In this document: piece by piece, positions 26,044 to 35,325 of the stretch
Layout: each line of letters opens with the position of its first letter
Position numbering within the stretch: the stretch's first letter is position 1
Source: Pseudomonas sp. ACM7
GTDB taxonomy: Bacteria; Pseudomonadota; Gammaproteobacteria; Pseudomonadales; Pseudomonadaceae
Direction: 5' to 3'
DNA length: 64,000 nt
Assembly: GCF_004136015.1 (NCBI RefSeq)
Contig: NZ_CP024866.1
Coordinates: 4,162,529-4,226,528, forward strand
Program-made: the position numbers and the translations under genes
The notes under the pieces: model-generated
What the model saw: only the letters and a program-made list of their open reading frames with translations
Database searches by the model: none
Told to the model about the DNA's origin: nothing

Positions 26044-26134
26044 CTGTGGGAGCGAGCTTGCTCGCGATAGCGGTGAGTCAGTCAACATCACTGTTGAATG
26101 TGAAATAGTCATCGCGAGCAAGCTCGCTCCCACA
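26044..26134. repeat. REP-type inverted repeat pair, GCGAGC variant
   Basis: CTGTGGGAGCGAGCTTGCTC and, inverted, ATCGCGAGCAAGCTCGCTCC enclose about 47 bases. It uses the GAGCTTGCTC core rather than GGGCTTGCTC, as do the copies at 58112 and 62397. Confidence 0.9.
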
Positions 26135-26148
26135 TTGGATCTTCGTTG

Positions 26149-26400
26149 TCAGGAATCTTGCGGGTCGATTTGATCCAGCGCCCGATTCACCGCCAGCTCG
26201 CCCAGCATGATGCTTTGCTGGATACCGAGCAGCATGTTGCGGTGCGAACCCTCCAGGAAAGCGGCGAAATTGCTGGCCATCACACTCGCCGACGCTAGTG
26301 ATTCGCAGGCATGGCCCAGCAGGGTTTGCACATCGATACCGGGCGCGACGACAAACATCGGGCTGGGATTGTGTGGGGGGTTGGGTGAGTTCTTGAACAT
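26149..26400 (-). CDS. DUF6124 (formerly DUF3077-type) family protein
   Basis: The 83-residue protein begins MFKNSPNPPHNPSPMFVV and continues LLGHACESLASASVMASNFAAFLEGSHRN and ends in GELAVNRALDQIDP. These phrases are characteristic of a Pseudomonas-restricted family present in many copies per genome and without known function. No signal peptide or membrane helix is seen. It is preceded by a long structured leader (26401-26760). Confidence 0.85.
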   Translation of the reverse strand: MFKNSPNPPHNPSPMFVVAPGIDVQTLLGHACESLASASVMASNFAAFLEGSHRNMLLGIQQSIMLGELAVNRALDQIDPQDS

Positions 26401-26760
26401 AGGTTTGTGCTCGCTGTAAGGGCTACGCCCGGTTCGCGACTAAACGAATGGGTGGCAGCTGTATGCAGGTTAGTCGACCGATGAGCACAGAAACTCGGCG
26501 CGCCCGAAGGCGCCCTGCACACAGCCGCCATCAAGTGCAGGAAAGGGATACCTGACTTTTTGGCGCTTATGCGTTTCTGTGCAAAACAACCGAGCGACTA
26601 AACCCGACCACTGATGGGCAGTGGCAGGGAAACGATAGAGGCCGGTCCCCAGGCGCACAAGCCGGCGGATTCTGGCGTAGCTGTAGGCAACGACGCAAGG
26701 CGTTGTAGCTTGCAGGAAGTAACACGGACACTGATTAAACACGCTCTCCCAAACACTAAA
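26401..26760 (-). other. Long leader of the DUF6124 gene with several hairpins, no gene
   Basis: No convincing reading frame is present. The region holds several short inverted repeats: GGCGC and GCGCC around 26498-26514, CCTGCAC (26514-26520) with GTGCAGG (26535-26541), GCCGG and CCGGC near 26641-26665, and CAACG with CGTTG near 26688-26705. I recall very similar sequence upstream of DUF6124-type genes in other Pseudomonas genomes but cannot check it here. Confidence 0.4.
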
Positions 26761-26768
26761 AAAACCTG

Positions 26769-26864
26769 GTAGGAGCTGCCGAAGGCTGCGATCTTTTGAT
26801 CTTGATTTTCACCAGAACCACCGAAGATCAAGATCAAAAGATCGCAGCCTTCGGCAGCTCCTAC
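26769..26864. repeat. Palindromic intergenic repeat, 'GATCGCAGCC' family
   Basis: GTAGGAGCTGCCGAAGGCTG and, inverted, GCAGCCTTCGGCAGCTCCTAC form near-perfect long arms that also include GATCTTTTGATCTTGAT. This is one of the best preserved copies in the window. Confidence 0.92.
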
Positions 26865-26902
26865 GGGGAGATCTTCATTGTTATGAGGTGTGTGACAGAC
26901 AT

Positions 26903-26929
26903 AAAAAAACGGCCCGAAGGCCGTTTTTT
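26903..26929 (-). terminator. Intrinsic terminator of the bra operon
   Basis: AAAAACGGCC and GGCCGTTTTT form a G+C-rich stem flanked by A and T runs, immediately downstream of the braG stop codon. Confidence 0.92.
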
Positions 26930-26944
26930 GTTTACCGCAAAGAC

Positions 26945-27646
26945 TCAACCACCCAAGTACGCTTCACGCACTTTCGGGTCGGTCAGCAGCGCTTCACCGG
27001 TGCCTGTCATCACCACCCGGCCGTTCTCCAGAACGTACGCACGGTCAGCAATTTTCAGCGCCTGGTTGGCGTTCTGCTCCACCAAAAACACCGTCACGCC
27101 ATCTTTGCGCAGCTGTTCGATGATGTCGAAGATCTGCTGGATGATGATCGGTGCCAGGCCCAACGATGGCTCGTCGAGCAGCAGCAGTTTGGGTTTGCTC
27201 ATCAGCGCACGGCCGATGGCGAGCATTTGCTGTTCGCCGCCGGACATGGTGCCGCCGCGTTGGGCAAAGCGCTCTTTCAGGCGTGGGAAAAGTCCGAGAA
27301 CCTTGTCCATCTGTTCCTGATAATCGCCCTTGTCGGTGAAGAACCCGCCCATGGCGAGGTTTTCTTCCACGGTCAGACGGGCAAACACCCGACGGCCTTC
27401 CGGCACGACTGCGATGCTTTTGCGCATGATCTGCGAGGAGCTCTGACCGACCAATTCCTCACCCATGTAGCGGATGCTGCCGCTGTGGGCTTGCGGCGAA
27501 CCGCAGAGCGTCATCAGCAGGGTCGACTTGCCGGCACCGTTGGCGCCGATCAGGGTCACGATCTCGCCCTGGCGGACTTCGACGTTGACGCTGTGCAGGG
27601 CCTGGATCTTGCCGTAGAAGGTGGAAACGTTTTCGAATTGCAGCAT
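26945..27646 (-). CDS. braG: Branched-chain amino acid ABC transporter ATP-binding protein BraG/LivF
   Basis: The 233-residue ATPase has Walker A GANGAGKST at about residues 34-42, the signature MSGGEQQMLAIGRAL, and Walker B LLLDEPSLGLAP. It is one of two non-identical ATPases that energise high-affinity uptake of Leu, Ile, Val and related amino acids across the inner membrane. Its start codon directly follows the braF stop codon, and it is the last gene of the operon before the terminator. Confidence 0.96.
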   Translation of the reverse strand: MLQFENVSTFYGKIQALHSVNVEVRQGEIVTLIGANGAGKSTLLMTLCGSPQAHSGSIRYMGEELVGQSSSQIMRKSIAVVPEGRRVFARLTVEENLAMGGFFTDKGDYQEQMDKVLGLFPRLKERFAQRGGTMSGGEQQMLAIGRALMSKPKLLLLDEPSLGLAPIIIQQIFDIIEQLRKDGVTVFLVEQNANQALKIADRAYVLENGRVVMTGTGEALLTDPKVREAYLGG

Positions 27647-28414
27647 TTACGCTTCCCCCAGGTAGGCTTTGATCACTTCGGGATTATCGCGGATCTGTTC
27701 CGGCGTGCCGTTGGCCAGAGGCGTGCCCTGGTTGATCACGACGATGTGGTCGGAAATGCTCATGACCAGTTTCATGTCGTGTTCGATCAGCAGCACGGTG
27801 ACGTTGTGCTCTTCACGCAACATGCTGATCAGCGCCTTGAGGTCTTCGGTTTCCTTCGGGTTCAGGCCGGCGGCCGGTTCGTCGAGCATGAGGATCCGCG
27901 GGCGGGTCATCATGCAGCGAGCGATTTCCAGACGACGTTGCTGACCGTAGGCCAGGGTGCCGGCCGGACGGTTGGCGAAGGCCTTGAGGTTGACCTTGTC
28001 CAGCCAGAACTCGGCGAATTCCATGGCCTCGCGCTCGCTCTTGCGGAACGCCGGGGTCTTGAACAGACCGGCCAGGAAGTTGGTGTTCAGGTGACGGTGC
28101 TGGGCGATCAAGAGGTTCTCGACCGCCGTCATGTCCTTGAACAACCGCACGTTCTGAAAGGTGCGCACCACGCCTTTGAGGGCGATTTTGTGGCCGGGCA
28201 GGCCCTGGATCGGCTCGCCGTCCAGCAGGATGCTGCCGCCACTTGGCTGGTAGAAACCGGTCAGGCAGTTGAACACGGTGGTCTTGCCGGCGCCGTTGGG
28301 GCCGATCAGTGCCACGACCTGTTTTTCCTTCACGCTCAGGGCTACGCCGTTGACCGCCAGCAAGCCGCCGAAGCGCATGCTCAGATTTTCGACTTTAAGG
28401 ATCTCGCGGCTCAT
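27647..28414 (-). CDS. braF: Branched-chain amino acid ABC transporter ATP-binding protein BraF/LivG
   Basis: The 255-residue protein has Walker [10 protein letters not shown] at about residues 36-44, a LivG-type segment with [15 protein letters not shown] as ABC signature, and Walker [14 protein letters not shown]. The C-terminal part includes the extra helices seen in LivG ([19 protein letters not shown]). It pairs with BraG beneath the membrane permeases. Its start overlaps the braE stop by four bases (ATGA), and the braG start follows immediately. Confidence 0.96.
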   Translation of the reverse strand: MSREILKVENLSMRFGGLLAVNGVALSVKEKQVVALIGPNGAGKTTVFNCLTGFYQPSGGSILLDGEPIQGLPGHKIALKGVVRTFQNVRLFKDMTAVENLLIAQHRHLNTNFLAGLFKTPAFRKSEREAMEFAEFWLDKVNLKAFANRPAGTLAYGQQRRLEIARCMMTRPRILMLDEPAAGLNPKETEDLKALISMLREEHNVTVLLIEHDMKLVMSISDHIVVINQGTPLANGTPEQIRDNPEVIKAYLGEA

Positions 28415-29667
28415 TTGCGCAGCTCCATGTGGGGGCGTTGCATAGGCAGCAGACCTTGAGGACGCCAGATCATCATCAGCACCATCAAGGCGCCGAACAT
28501 CAACATGCGGTATTCACTGAATTCACGCATCATCTCCGGCAACAGGATCATCACCGTGGCGGCGAGTACGACGCCCAGTTGCGAGCCCATGCCACCCAGC
28601 ACCACGATGGCGAGGATGGTCGCCGACTCGATGAAGGTGAACGACTCCGGTGTCACCAGGCCCTGACGCGCGGCGAAGAAGCTGCCGGCGAAACCGGCGA
28701 AGCACGCACCGAGGGTGAAGGCCGAGAGCTTGATGACCGTAGGATTGAGACCCAACGCACGGCAGGCGATTTCGTCTTCACGCAGCGCTTCCCAGGCACG
28801 GCCCAGCGGCATGCGCAGCAAGCGATTGATGACGAACAGGGCAAACAGCGCCAGCAACAGCGCAACGAGGTAAAGGAAGATCACCTTGTTGATCGAGTTG
28901 TATTCCAGGCCGAAGTACTCGTGGAACGTCTGCAGGCCTTCAGCGGCTTTACGTTCGAAGGTCAGGCCGAAGAACGTCGGTTTCTCGATGTTGCTGATGC
29001 CGTTCGGACCACCCGTGAGGCCGGTCAGGTTACGCAGGAACAGACGGATGATTTCACCGAAGCCCAGCGTCACGATCGCCAGATAGTCACCGCGCAGACG
29101 CAGGACCGGGAAGCCGAGCAGGAAGCCGAAGGTGGCCGCCATCATCCCGGCGATTGGCAGGCAGATCCAGAAGCTCAGACCGTAGTAGTGCGACAGCAGC
29201 GCATAGCTGTAGGCGCCGACGGCATAGAAGCCGACGTAACCGAGGTCGAGCAGACCGGCCAGACCGACCACGATGTTCAGGCCCAGGCCGAGCATCACGT
29301 AGATCAGCACCAGGGTGGCAATATCCACCGCACCGCGGGAGCCGAAGAACGGCCAGACCAGCGCACCGATGATCAACGCGATGATGATCCAGCGCTGAGT
29401 GGTCGGCAGGGTCAAGAAAGTACTGGCCTTGGCCGGCATCACCGGCATGTTCGGCGAGGATTTCCAGGCTGCGCTGATCTGGTGGTCGAACAGCACCCGC
29501 AGGAACATCAACACCGAGCATACGGCGATGGTGATCAGCGTTGCAGTGCTGGTGCCATGGACTTCGAGGTTGATGCCGACAATGGTCAGTTTCAGACCGA
29601 GTACCGGGTAGGCAACAGCCCACACCAGCAAGGCGCTGAACAACGCCTGTTTAAGATTCCTAGTCAT
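28411..29667 (-). CDS. braE: Branched-chain amino acid ABC transporter permease BraE/LivM
   Basis: The 418-residue inner membrane permease has roughly ten hydrophobic helices and the conserved cytoplasmic loop [19 protein letters not shown], which is the EAA-like contact with the ATPases. The length agrees with LivM, including its extra N-terminal segment before the ABC permease core. It overlaps braD by four bases upstream and braF by four bases downstream, so the operon is tightly coupled. Confidence 0.96.
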   Translation of the reverse strand: MTRNLKQALFSALLVWAVAYPVLGLKLTIVGINLEVHGTSTATLITIAVCSVLMFLRVLFDHQISAAWKSSPNMPVMPAKASTFLTLPTTQRWIIIALIIGALVWPFFGSRGAVDIATLVLIYVMLGLGLNIVVGLAGLLDLGYVGFYAVGAYSYALLSHYYGLSFWICLPIAGMMAATFGFLLGFPVLRLRGDYLAIVTLGFGEIIRLFLRNLTGLTGGPNGISNIEKPTFFGLTFERKAAEGLQTFHEYFGLEYNSINKVIFLYLVALLLALFALFVINRLLRMPLGRAWEALREDEIACRALGLNPTVIKLSAFTLGACFAGFAGSFFAARQGLVTPESFTFIESATILAIVVLGGMGSQLGVVLAATVMILLPEMMREFSEYRMLMFGALMVLMMIWRPQGLLPMQRPHMELRK

Positions 29668-30587
29668 ACTTTTTCAACCTCCGGACGGCCCAACAGGCCG
29701 GTTGGCCGGAACAACAACACCAGAACCAATAAGCCGAACGCCACGACGTCCTTGTACTGGTCGCCGAAGATATCGGCACCAAAGGCTTCCGCCACCCCAA
29801 GCACGATCCCGCCGAGCATGGCTCCGGGGATGCTGCCGATGCCGCCCAGTACCGCTGCGGTGAAGGCCTTGAGGCCGACCAGGAAACCGGCGTTCGGGTT
29901 GATCACGCCGTATTGCATGCTCAGCAACACAGCCGCGATGGCTGCCAGTGCGGCACCGATGACGAAGGTCAGGGCGATGATGTTGTTGGTGTTGATACCC
30001 AAGAGGTTGGCCATCTTGATGTCTTCGGCACAGGCGCGGCAGGCGCGACCCAGGCGAGAGCGGGAGATGAACAGCGTCAGGCCGAGCATGGCGACAAAGG
30101 TCACCACGAACACCACGATTTGCATGTAGGAAATCAGCACTTCTTGTGCGCCACCTGGCCCGATGGAGAAGTTACCGGGGATCAGGTTGGGGATGGATTT
30201 GTCCTTGGAGTCTTGCGCCAGCAGAACCGTGTTCTGCAGGAAGATCGACATGCCGATGGCGGAAATCAGCGGGATCAGACGGTTGCTGCCGCGCAAAGGG
30301 CGGTAGGCGATCCGTTCGATGCTGTAGCCGTAGGCACTGGTCACGACGATGGTCGCGAGAAAAGCGGCGGTCATCAACAGCGGAACACTGTCGAGTCCCA
30401 TCATGGACAGGCCCGCAATGGCGATGAACGCCACGTAGGAACCAATCATGTACACCTCGCCGTGGGCGAAGTTGATCATTCCAATGATGCCGTAAACCAT
30501 CGTATAGCCGATGGCGATCAGGGCATACGTGCTGCCAATGGTCAGACCATTAACCAGCTGTTGGAAAAAGTGATAGATGTCAGGCAT
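29664..30587 (-). CDS. braD: Branched-chain amino acid ABC transporter permease BraD/LivH
   Basis: The 307-residue permease shows the LivH start ([20 protein letters not shown]), the motif [14 protein letters not shown], and the cytoplasmic loop [19 protein letters not shown] that contacts the ATPases. With BraE it forms the membrane channel. AGGAG lies before the ATG at 30587. It is separated from braC by about 230 bases that contain a hairpin terminator, so it is expressed by read-through or from its own promoter. Confidence 0.96.
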   Translation of the reverse strand: MPDIYHFFQQLVNGLTIGSTYALIAIGYTMVYGIIGMINFAHGEVYMIGSYVAFIAIAGLSMMGLDSVPLLMTAAFLATIVVTSAYGYSIERIAYRPLRGSNRLIPLISAIGMSIFLQNTVLLAQDSKDKSIPNLIPGNFSIGPGGAQEVLISYMQIVVFVVTFVAMLGLTLFISRSRLGRACRACAEDIKMANLLGINTNNIIALTFVIGAALAAIAAVLLSMQYGVINPNAGFLVGLKAFTAAVLGGIGSIPGAMLGGIVLGVAEAFGADIFGDQYKDVVAFGLLVLVLLFRPTGLLGRPEVEKV

Positions 30588-30770
30588 TACAGCGCTCCTA
30601 AAAACCTGATACGCATTTCACTGGTGGAGTCATTTTCCCGCTCGAGCCCCGTGGATCTGCATCCACTTCGAACGCGAGGTTTGCCAGCGAACCGCTGATG
30701 ACGGTTTTGAGATTTTCAGGTGGGGAGACTGGCGGATCACGCCAGCGCGGCCCAATACGTTCGTAAAACA

Positions 30771-30797
30771 AAGCCCACGGCACGCCGTGGGCTTTAT
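30771..30797 (-). terminator. Attenuating terminator between braC and braD
   Basis: AAGCCCACGGC and GCCGTGGGCTT form an 11-bp stem with a 2-base loop, followed on the minus strand by TTGTTTT. It lies downstream of the braC stop and inside the operon, which would make braC transcripts more abundant than braDEFG. Confidence 0.85.
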
Positions 30798-30819
30798 TGG
30801 CAGTCAGTCAGGCAACGCC

Positions 30820-31947
30820 TTACTGAGGCTTGGCTTCAGTTTTAGGTTTGCCGAAGTGCCACTCGTAAACCACAAATTTGAAGTCTTTCAGGTCGCCCTT
30901 GGCGTCGAAGCTCAGGTCGCCAGTCGGGGTTTTGAACGTGCCGGCGTGGATAGCTTCAGCCACTTTGGCAGCGTCTTCGCTCTTGGCAGCCTTGATACCG
31001 TCGGCAATCACGGTCACAGCCGAGTAGGCCGGGAACACGAATGGACCGCTCGGATCTTCTTTCTTGGCTTTGAACGCATCAGCCAGGGCGATGTTGGCCG
31101 GATCCTGGTCGAAGGATTTCGGCAGGGTTACCAGCAGACCTTCGGAAGCGTCTTTGGCAATCTGCGAAATGGAGTCGTTACCCACGCCTTCCGGACCCAT
31201 GAACTTGGCTTTCAGGCCTTTTTCCTGTGCTTGACGCAGGATCAGACCCAGCTCCGGGTGGTAGCCGCCGTAGTAGACGAAGTCGACGTTGGCTTGCTTG
31301 AGCTTGGAGATCATCGAAGAGAAGTCTTTGTCGCCGGCGTTGATGCCTTCGAACACGGCAACCTTGACGTTTTTGCCTTCCAGGGTTTTCTTCACGGCGG
31401 TGGCGATGCCTTCACCGTATTGCTGTTTGTCGTGCAGAACAGCAACGATCTTCGGTTTTACGAAGTCGGCAATGTAGTTACCGGCGGCAGGGCCCTGGGC
31501 GCTGTCCAGACCGATAGTACGGAAGATCATTTTGTAACCACGGGAAGTGATGTCCGGGCTGGTGGCCGCCGGGGTGATCATGATCACGCCTTCGTCTTCG
31601 TAGATGTCCGAAGCCGGTTGGGTGGAGCTGGAGCACAGGTGACCGACCACGAACTTGACGCCGTCGTTGACGACTTTGTTCGCGACCGCTACCGCTTGTT
31701 TTGGATCACAGGCGTCATCGTATTCAACGGCTTCGAGTTTCTTGCCGTCTACGCCGCCTTTGGCGTTGATCTGTTCGATGGCCATTTTGGCGCCACTGAA
31801 CTGCATGTCGCCGTATTGGGCTACAGGGCCGGTTTTAGGGCCGGCGATGCCGATCTTGATGGTGTCAGCTGCGAACGAATGGCTGGCAACCCCGGCCAGA
31901 ACCATAGCGGCAAACAGTTTGGAAATCTGCTTAGTAGCCTTAGTCAT
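30820..31947 (-). CDS. braC: Branched-chain amino acid-binding periplasmic protein BraC/LivK
   Basis: The 375-residue protein has a Sec signal peptide cleaved after HSFA at about residue 26. The mature part begins ADTIKIGIAGPKTGPVAQYG, as in LIV-binding proteins, and has the ligand segment YDDACDPKQAVAVANKVV with Cys80, and HLCSSSTQPASDIY with Cys106, which form the disulfide of the family. It captures branched-chain and some other amino acids in the periplasm for BraDEFG. It is the first gene of the operon, after a long leader. Confidence 0.96.
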   Translation of the reverse strand: MTKATKQISKLFAAMVLAGVASHSFAADTIKIGIAGPKTGPVAQYGDMQFSGAKMAIEQINAKGGVDGKKLEAVEYDDACDPKQAVAVANKVVNDGVKFVVGHLCSSSTQPASDIYEDEGVIMITPAATSPDITSRGYKMIFRTIGLDSAQGPAAGNYIADFVKPKIVAVLHDKQQYGEGIATAVKKTLEGKNVKVAVFEGINAGDKDFSSMISKLKQANVDFVYYGGYHPELGLILRQAQEKGLKAKFMGPEGVGNDSISQIAKDASEGLLVTLPKSFDQDPANIALADAFKAKKEDPSGPFVFPAYSAVTVIADGIKAAKSEDAAKVAEAIHAGTFKTPTGDLSFDAKGDLKDFKFVVYEWHFGKPKTEAKPQ

Positions 31948-32285
31948 AGTGCTCCACTCTTACTGTTGTAGTTTTTATAGTCCTGGCGCCGTAGCAGCAG
32001 AACCGGGTCAGATATCTTCGATATCCTCCGGAAAATGCCCCCGGCAACTGTACCGGTACAGTGTAGAGCGCCAATTGTTAGCCTGGGAAGCTGGCGCCAG
32101 GGGGCAAAACCTGAGGGTGTCGCTTTTTTGAAAGAAAAAGACAGAATGGCGGCGGGGGTTATAGCTGAAATATCAGCAATCCTTGGCTTTCCTGCTGTTT
32201 TCAATCGGTAACTCAATTGCATCCGGGTTTTTCTGCCAGACCACCAACGTTATGATGACGTCGATTTCTTTTCCGGACAGGACCC
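31948..32285. other. Divergent promoter region of braC and the DUF2288 gene
   Basis: No gene is seen in these 338 bases. Before braC (minus strand) there is GAGTGGAGCACT as a ribosome binding site. A dyad of GGCGCC-type sequence lies near 32090-32102 (GGCGCCAGG). I see no clear sigma-70, sigma-54 or ECF promoter by eye. Confidence 0.5.
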
Positions 32286-32591
32286 ATGACTCAAGAACCT
32301 AGCACCCTCTATGCCAAGCTGCTTGGTGAAACCGCATCTATTACCTGGAAGGAGCTGGAGCCGTTCTTCGCCAAGGGTGCCCTATTGTGGGTCGACCCCG
32401 GTCTGGATTTGATTGCTGCAGCGCAGGCAGTGGCGACCGACGAAGGCGAGAAAGTGGCTGCCTGGCTGGCCGCCGACAAGGTCGCCAAGCTGTCTGAAAC
32501 GCGGGCGCTGGATCTTTTTGAACGTGATCCGGAGCTGTGGGCAGTGGTCGTATCGCCGTGGATTCTGATCCAGGAAAGGGCGACGAGCTGA
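32286..32591 (+). CDS. DUF2288 family protein
   Basis: The 101-residue cytoplasmic protein shows the DUF2288 pattern: LYAKLLGETASITWKELEPFFAKG at the start, a middle GLDLIAAAQAVATDEGEKVAAW, and FERDPELWAVVVSPWILIQE at the C-terminus. The family is widespread in gamma-proteobacteria without an assigned role. AGGACCC precedes the ATG. It is divergent from braC, the same relation as near PA1075-PA1076 as I recall. Confidence 0.85.
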   Translation: MTQEPSTLYAKLLGETASITWKELEPFFAKGALLWVDPGLDLIAAAQAVATDEGEKVAAWLAADKVAKLSETRALDLFERDPELWAVVVSPWILIQERATS

Positions 32592-32926
32592 ATGCTTGCA
32601 CTCTATTGGTGCGTGGCTTTGTCGGGCAAAAGTGTGTAGCCGAGTAGCGTGATGGCATGTTGCCGTAGAGAAAGGCCACAGGCGGGCCAGCATCACGGTG
32701 ACGTAAACGTAACGGGAACAGTTTATCGAGCAGCCTGATGGCTGCTTAATTGTTTCTGAATGTTGGGATTGGTGTCGGATGTGAGACCGCTTTCGCGAGC
32801 AAGCCGAATCGTCGCACCGCCGCTCCCACATTTGATCGCATTCCTTCTGAAAAAATACGGTCAAAATGTGGGAGCGGCGGTGCGACGATTCGGCTTGCTC
32901 GCGAATGGCCGCGACGCGGTTTTGTG
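32592..32926. other. Intergenic region dominated by a perfect 42-bp inverted repeat, no gene
   Basis: Nothing coding is seen between DUF2288 and the 3' end of the tubulin-like gene. The main content is the long inverted repeat at 32792-32905, listed separately. Confidence 0.6.
32792..32905. repeat. Perfect 42-bp inverted repeat, REP variant with inserted segment
   Basis: Arms at 32792-32833 and 32864-32905 are exact reverse complements, separated by a 30-base spacer. Each arm begins like an ordinary REP (TTCGCGAGCAAGC), then carries about 16 extra bases including CGAATCGTCGCACCGC, and ends in GCTCCCACATTT. A related arm is found once more, near 44338-44375. Confidence 0.95.
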
Positions 32927-35128
32927 TCAGACCGAGAACGTCTTGCCAGTATGGTTATTCAGCGAAATAACCTTGGTCTTGCCAATCCGGTGACGATAAA
33001 TCTCGCGCAAGTACTTGATCGCCTTCTTCACGCAATCCCGGGACAGGCGAATGTCATTGATCGAGACGAACTTGTCTTTGTCATTGATCAACTCGCGGTA
33101 CTTCTTCTCGTACATCGGTTTGATTGCGTACCAGTTGGTGTCGAGGATCTTCGCCGGGTTCTCGAACTCATTCAGCAGCTCGTCGATCCGGTCTTCGTCG
33201 AACTCTTCCTTAATGATGAAGTCCAGGATCGAGTTATCCAGAGTCTCGTCGAAGCGGTACGGGTTTTTCGCGAAGCAACGCTTGATGAAGGCCACGATCA
33301 GCGTCAGGAAATCGTCCGACAGGCACGGGCTCTTGGCGATCAGGGTGGTCAACGACAGGTTGGCCGAGGCGCCGATGACCAGCGCATAACGCTTGAGCGT
33401 GGTGTTCGGGAACAGGCTGTTGAGGTGGGTCTTCAACCGGTTCAGGTCCATGTAGGACAGCTTGTAGTCCTTCGGCAACGAAACAATCGAGACCACCGAC
33501 GAGCAGTTCTTGAAGAAGTGCAGGTCGTGCAAGGCGGCTGCGTCATACCCCGAATTCTTGTACTGCTCCAGCGAGGCGCGATAGCGCTTGGATTCGATCG
33601 GCAACAGGCTGATGCCTTCGATCGCCTGGGTCACTTTGTTGAAGTGCGGCAAGTCGATGGAGCGGAAGAACAGATCGTCGATGTTCAGGCGCTGCGGCTC
33701 TTTCTCGAACACCTTGAATTTGTCGCTGCTCGGCGGCGGGGTTTCCGGCACCACGGACTCGGCGTAGGCAATCGCTACGGGGCCTGCCAGGCTCATGAAC
33801 AGGTCGTTGGCGTCGAGGCGAATGGTTTCACCAATGTCGATGCCGGCGCGACGGAAATAGTTCTGGTCGTAGTCGGTGGTGACCGCTTGCGCCGTCAGAA
33901 TGTTGAAGATCTGCTGTGAGATGTATTGGTTAGCGTGCTTTTCCATCGCATTGACGTCGATGTTCTGGATGTTGCCGTCATCGCTTTCTTCGGCGTAACG
34001 CATGATGTCGTTGGAGATCAGCATCATGGCGTTCCATGGGCGGATACGGCCCATGACACTGGCTTCGCTGCTGTCTTCGTTGGCGAAGTTGTAAGAGAAG
34101 TCCCACTCTTCCGACAGGTATTTGCACAGCAGGCGACCGGCGTTGATGTGCAGCGCCTCGGACATTTCGCTGCGGTGATCGGAAATGTTCGGCAACACGC
34201 AGATGCCGCTGGTGAAGATCGGCTCGAAGACGAAGGAATGACCGCTCTTGCCGTCGTGCTCGTCCATCGGCTTGGTGTCGAACGTCTTGTTCATGTACGA
34301 GTGCTGCTGGGCCAGGCCGAATTCCGAGGCCATGCCCGAACCGGTACCGCCGCCGGCACTGAAGATCGAGAAATACAGGCGCGACTGGTTGGCCTTGATC
34401 CCGCAGCTGTCGATCAGGTACGAGTGAATCATCTTCCAGTCAGGGCTGGAGAAACGCTGGGTGTCCTTGTTCAGGATGATCTTGGCCAGGTACTGACCGA
34501 GGATCGGCGCGTTACCGGCGCCACCGGCGTGGACTTCCGACAAGTCCATGATTTTCATTTTGCTGTAGTCGCGCAGGAAACCGCTTTTTTCGCCTTTGCG
34601 CGAGAAACGGATGCGGCCGGCGATGTCTTTGTCCAGGTCGCCGAGCATGACCAGCGGTTCTACCAGGAACACCGGTTTGGTGGCCTTGTTCGGCCCCAGA
34701 CGCAGGTTGTTGCGAATCCACTGTGCCGGGCTGTAGCCCTTTTCGGCGAAGCGCTTGTCCGGCGACAGGCGATCTTCGTTGTTGAATTCGTTGAGGTAGA
34801 ACTTGCGGGCGTTGTACACCAGCTCGGCGACGTCCAGCGCGATGTTCGAGCCGCAGCGGCCCAGGCCGATCAGGCACACCGACGGGAATTCCTGATCGCT
34901 GTGCTGTTCGCTGTCACCGTCCAGATGCGGTGGGCGCGGGAACACCATGTCGCGCAGGCCGTCGAGGTTATCGAGGATGCGGTCGGTATTGGTTTCGGTG
35001 AAGTACAGGTATTGCTGAGTTGCCAGCGGGCGCGATGGCGTCAATGGCTTCGACGGTGCGGGGCTGTTCGCCGCGGGGCTCAACGTCAGATCGGATATCG
35101 CAGTGGCCGGATTGTTTTTAGAAGTCAT
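32927..35128 (-). CDS. Tubulin/FtsZ-superfamily protein (Tubulin_2-like), 733 residues
   Basis: The protein has tubulin-superfamily nucleotide-binding elements in the right order: CLIGLGRCGSN at residues 85-95 (loop T1), HAGGAGNAP at 200-208, and the tubulin signature FSAGGGTGSGMA at 256-267 (loop T4). A possible T7 loop, NIDVNAMEKHAN at 389-400, would complete the GTPase site of a neighbouring subunit. The C-terminal 300 residues are acidic and helical, without transmembrane segments. It is almost twice the size of FtsZ. It resembles the FtsZ-like family described by Makarova and Koonin (2010), of unclear function and proposed for membrane remodelling. It has no operon partner here. The ATG at 35128 is chosen; upstream in-frame sequence is not protein-like. 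Confidence 0.85.
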   Translation of the reverse strand: MTSKNNPATAISDLTLSPAANSPAPSKPLTPSRPLATQQYLYFTETNTDRILDNLDGLRDMVFPRPPHLDGDSEQHSDQEFPSVCLIGLGRCGSNIALDVAELVYNARKFYLNEFNNEDRLSPDKRFAEKGYSPAQWIRNNLRLGPNKATKPVFLVEPLVMLGDLDKDIAGRIRFSRKGEKSGFLRDYSKMKIMDLSEVHAGGAGNAPILGQYLAKIILNKDTQRFSSPDWKMIHSYLIDSCGIKANQSRLYFSIFSAGGGTGSGMASEFGLAQQHSYMNKTFDTKPMDEHDGKSGHSFVFEPIFTSGICVLPNISDHRSEMSEALHINAGRLLCKYLSEEWDFSYNFANEDSSEASVMGRIRPWNAMMLISNDIMRYAEESDDGNIQNIDVNAMEKHANQYISQQIFNILTAQAVTTDYDQNYFRRAGIDIGETIRLDANDLFMSLAGPVAIAYAESVVPETPPPSSDKFKVFEKEPQRLNIDDLFFRSIDLPHFNKVTQAIEGISLLPIESKRYRASLEQYKNSGYDAAALHDLHFFKNCSSVVSIVSLPKDYKLSYMDLNRLKTHLNSLFPNTTLKRYALVIGASANLSLTTLIAKSPCLSDDFLTLIVAFIKRCFAKNPYRFDETLDNSILDFIIKEEFDEDRIDELLNEFENPAKILDTNWYAIKPMYEKKYRELINDKDKFVSINDIRLSRDCVKKAIKYLREIYRHRIGKTKVISLNNHTGKTFSV

Positions 35129-35325
35129 TGTGCGCCATGTACCTGGGCTGGTTGGTTGAGCGACACGATGTCGTCGAACCATCACGGATGGGATCTTGCG
35201 TCTTTTTTCAGCGCGTATTTGGCCCAAGCGTCAGGGCCTTGGCCTGAGCATCGCTCGGGGGAATCCTTTCCTAAGTCATGATGAATCGGCCAATATTCGA
35301 TGATCTTTAATCAAAAGGAGGCCAA

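Noticed and set aside
26470..26742. 90-codon frame in the DUF6124 leader
   Set aside because: No ribosome binding site or known domain; the sequence looks structured rather than coding.
26888..28459. 523-codon frame antisense to braG and braF
   Set aside because: Low-complexity His/Gln/Val-rich composition typical of antisense frames; the bra genes are certain.
32927..35128. Tubulin-like protein considered as phage PhuZ or plasmid TubZ
   Set aside because: It is about twice as long and has no phage or plasmid genes around it; the C-terminal domain is different.
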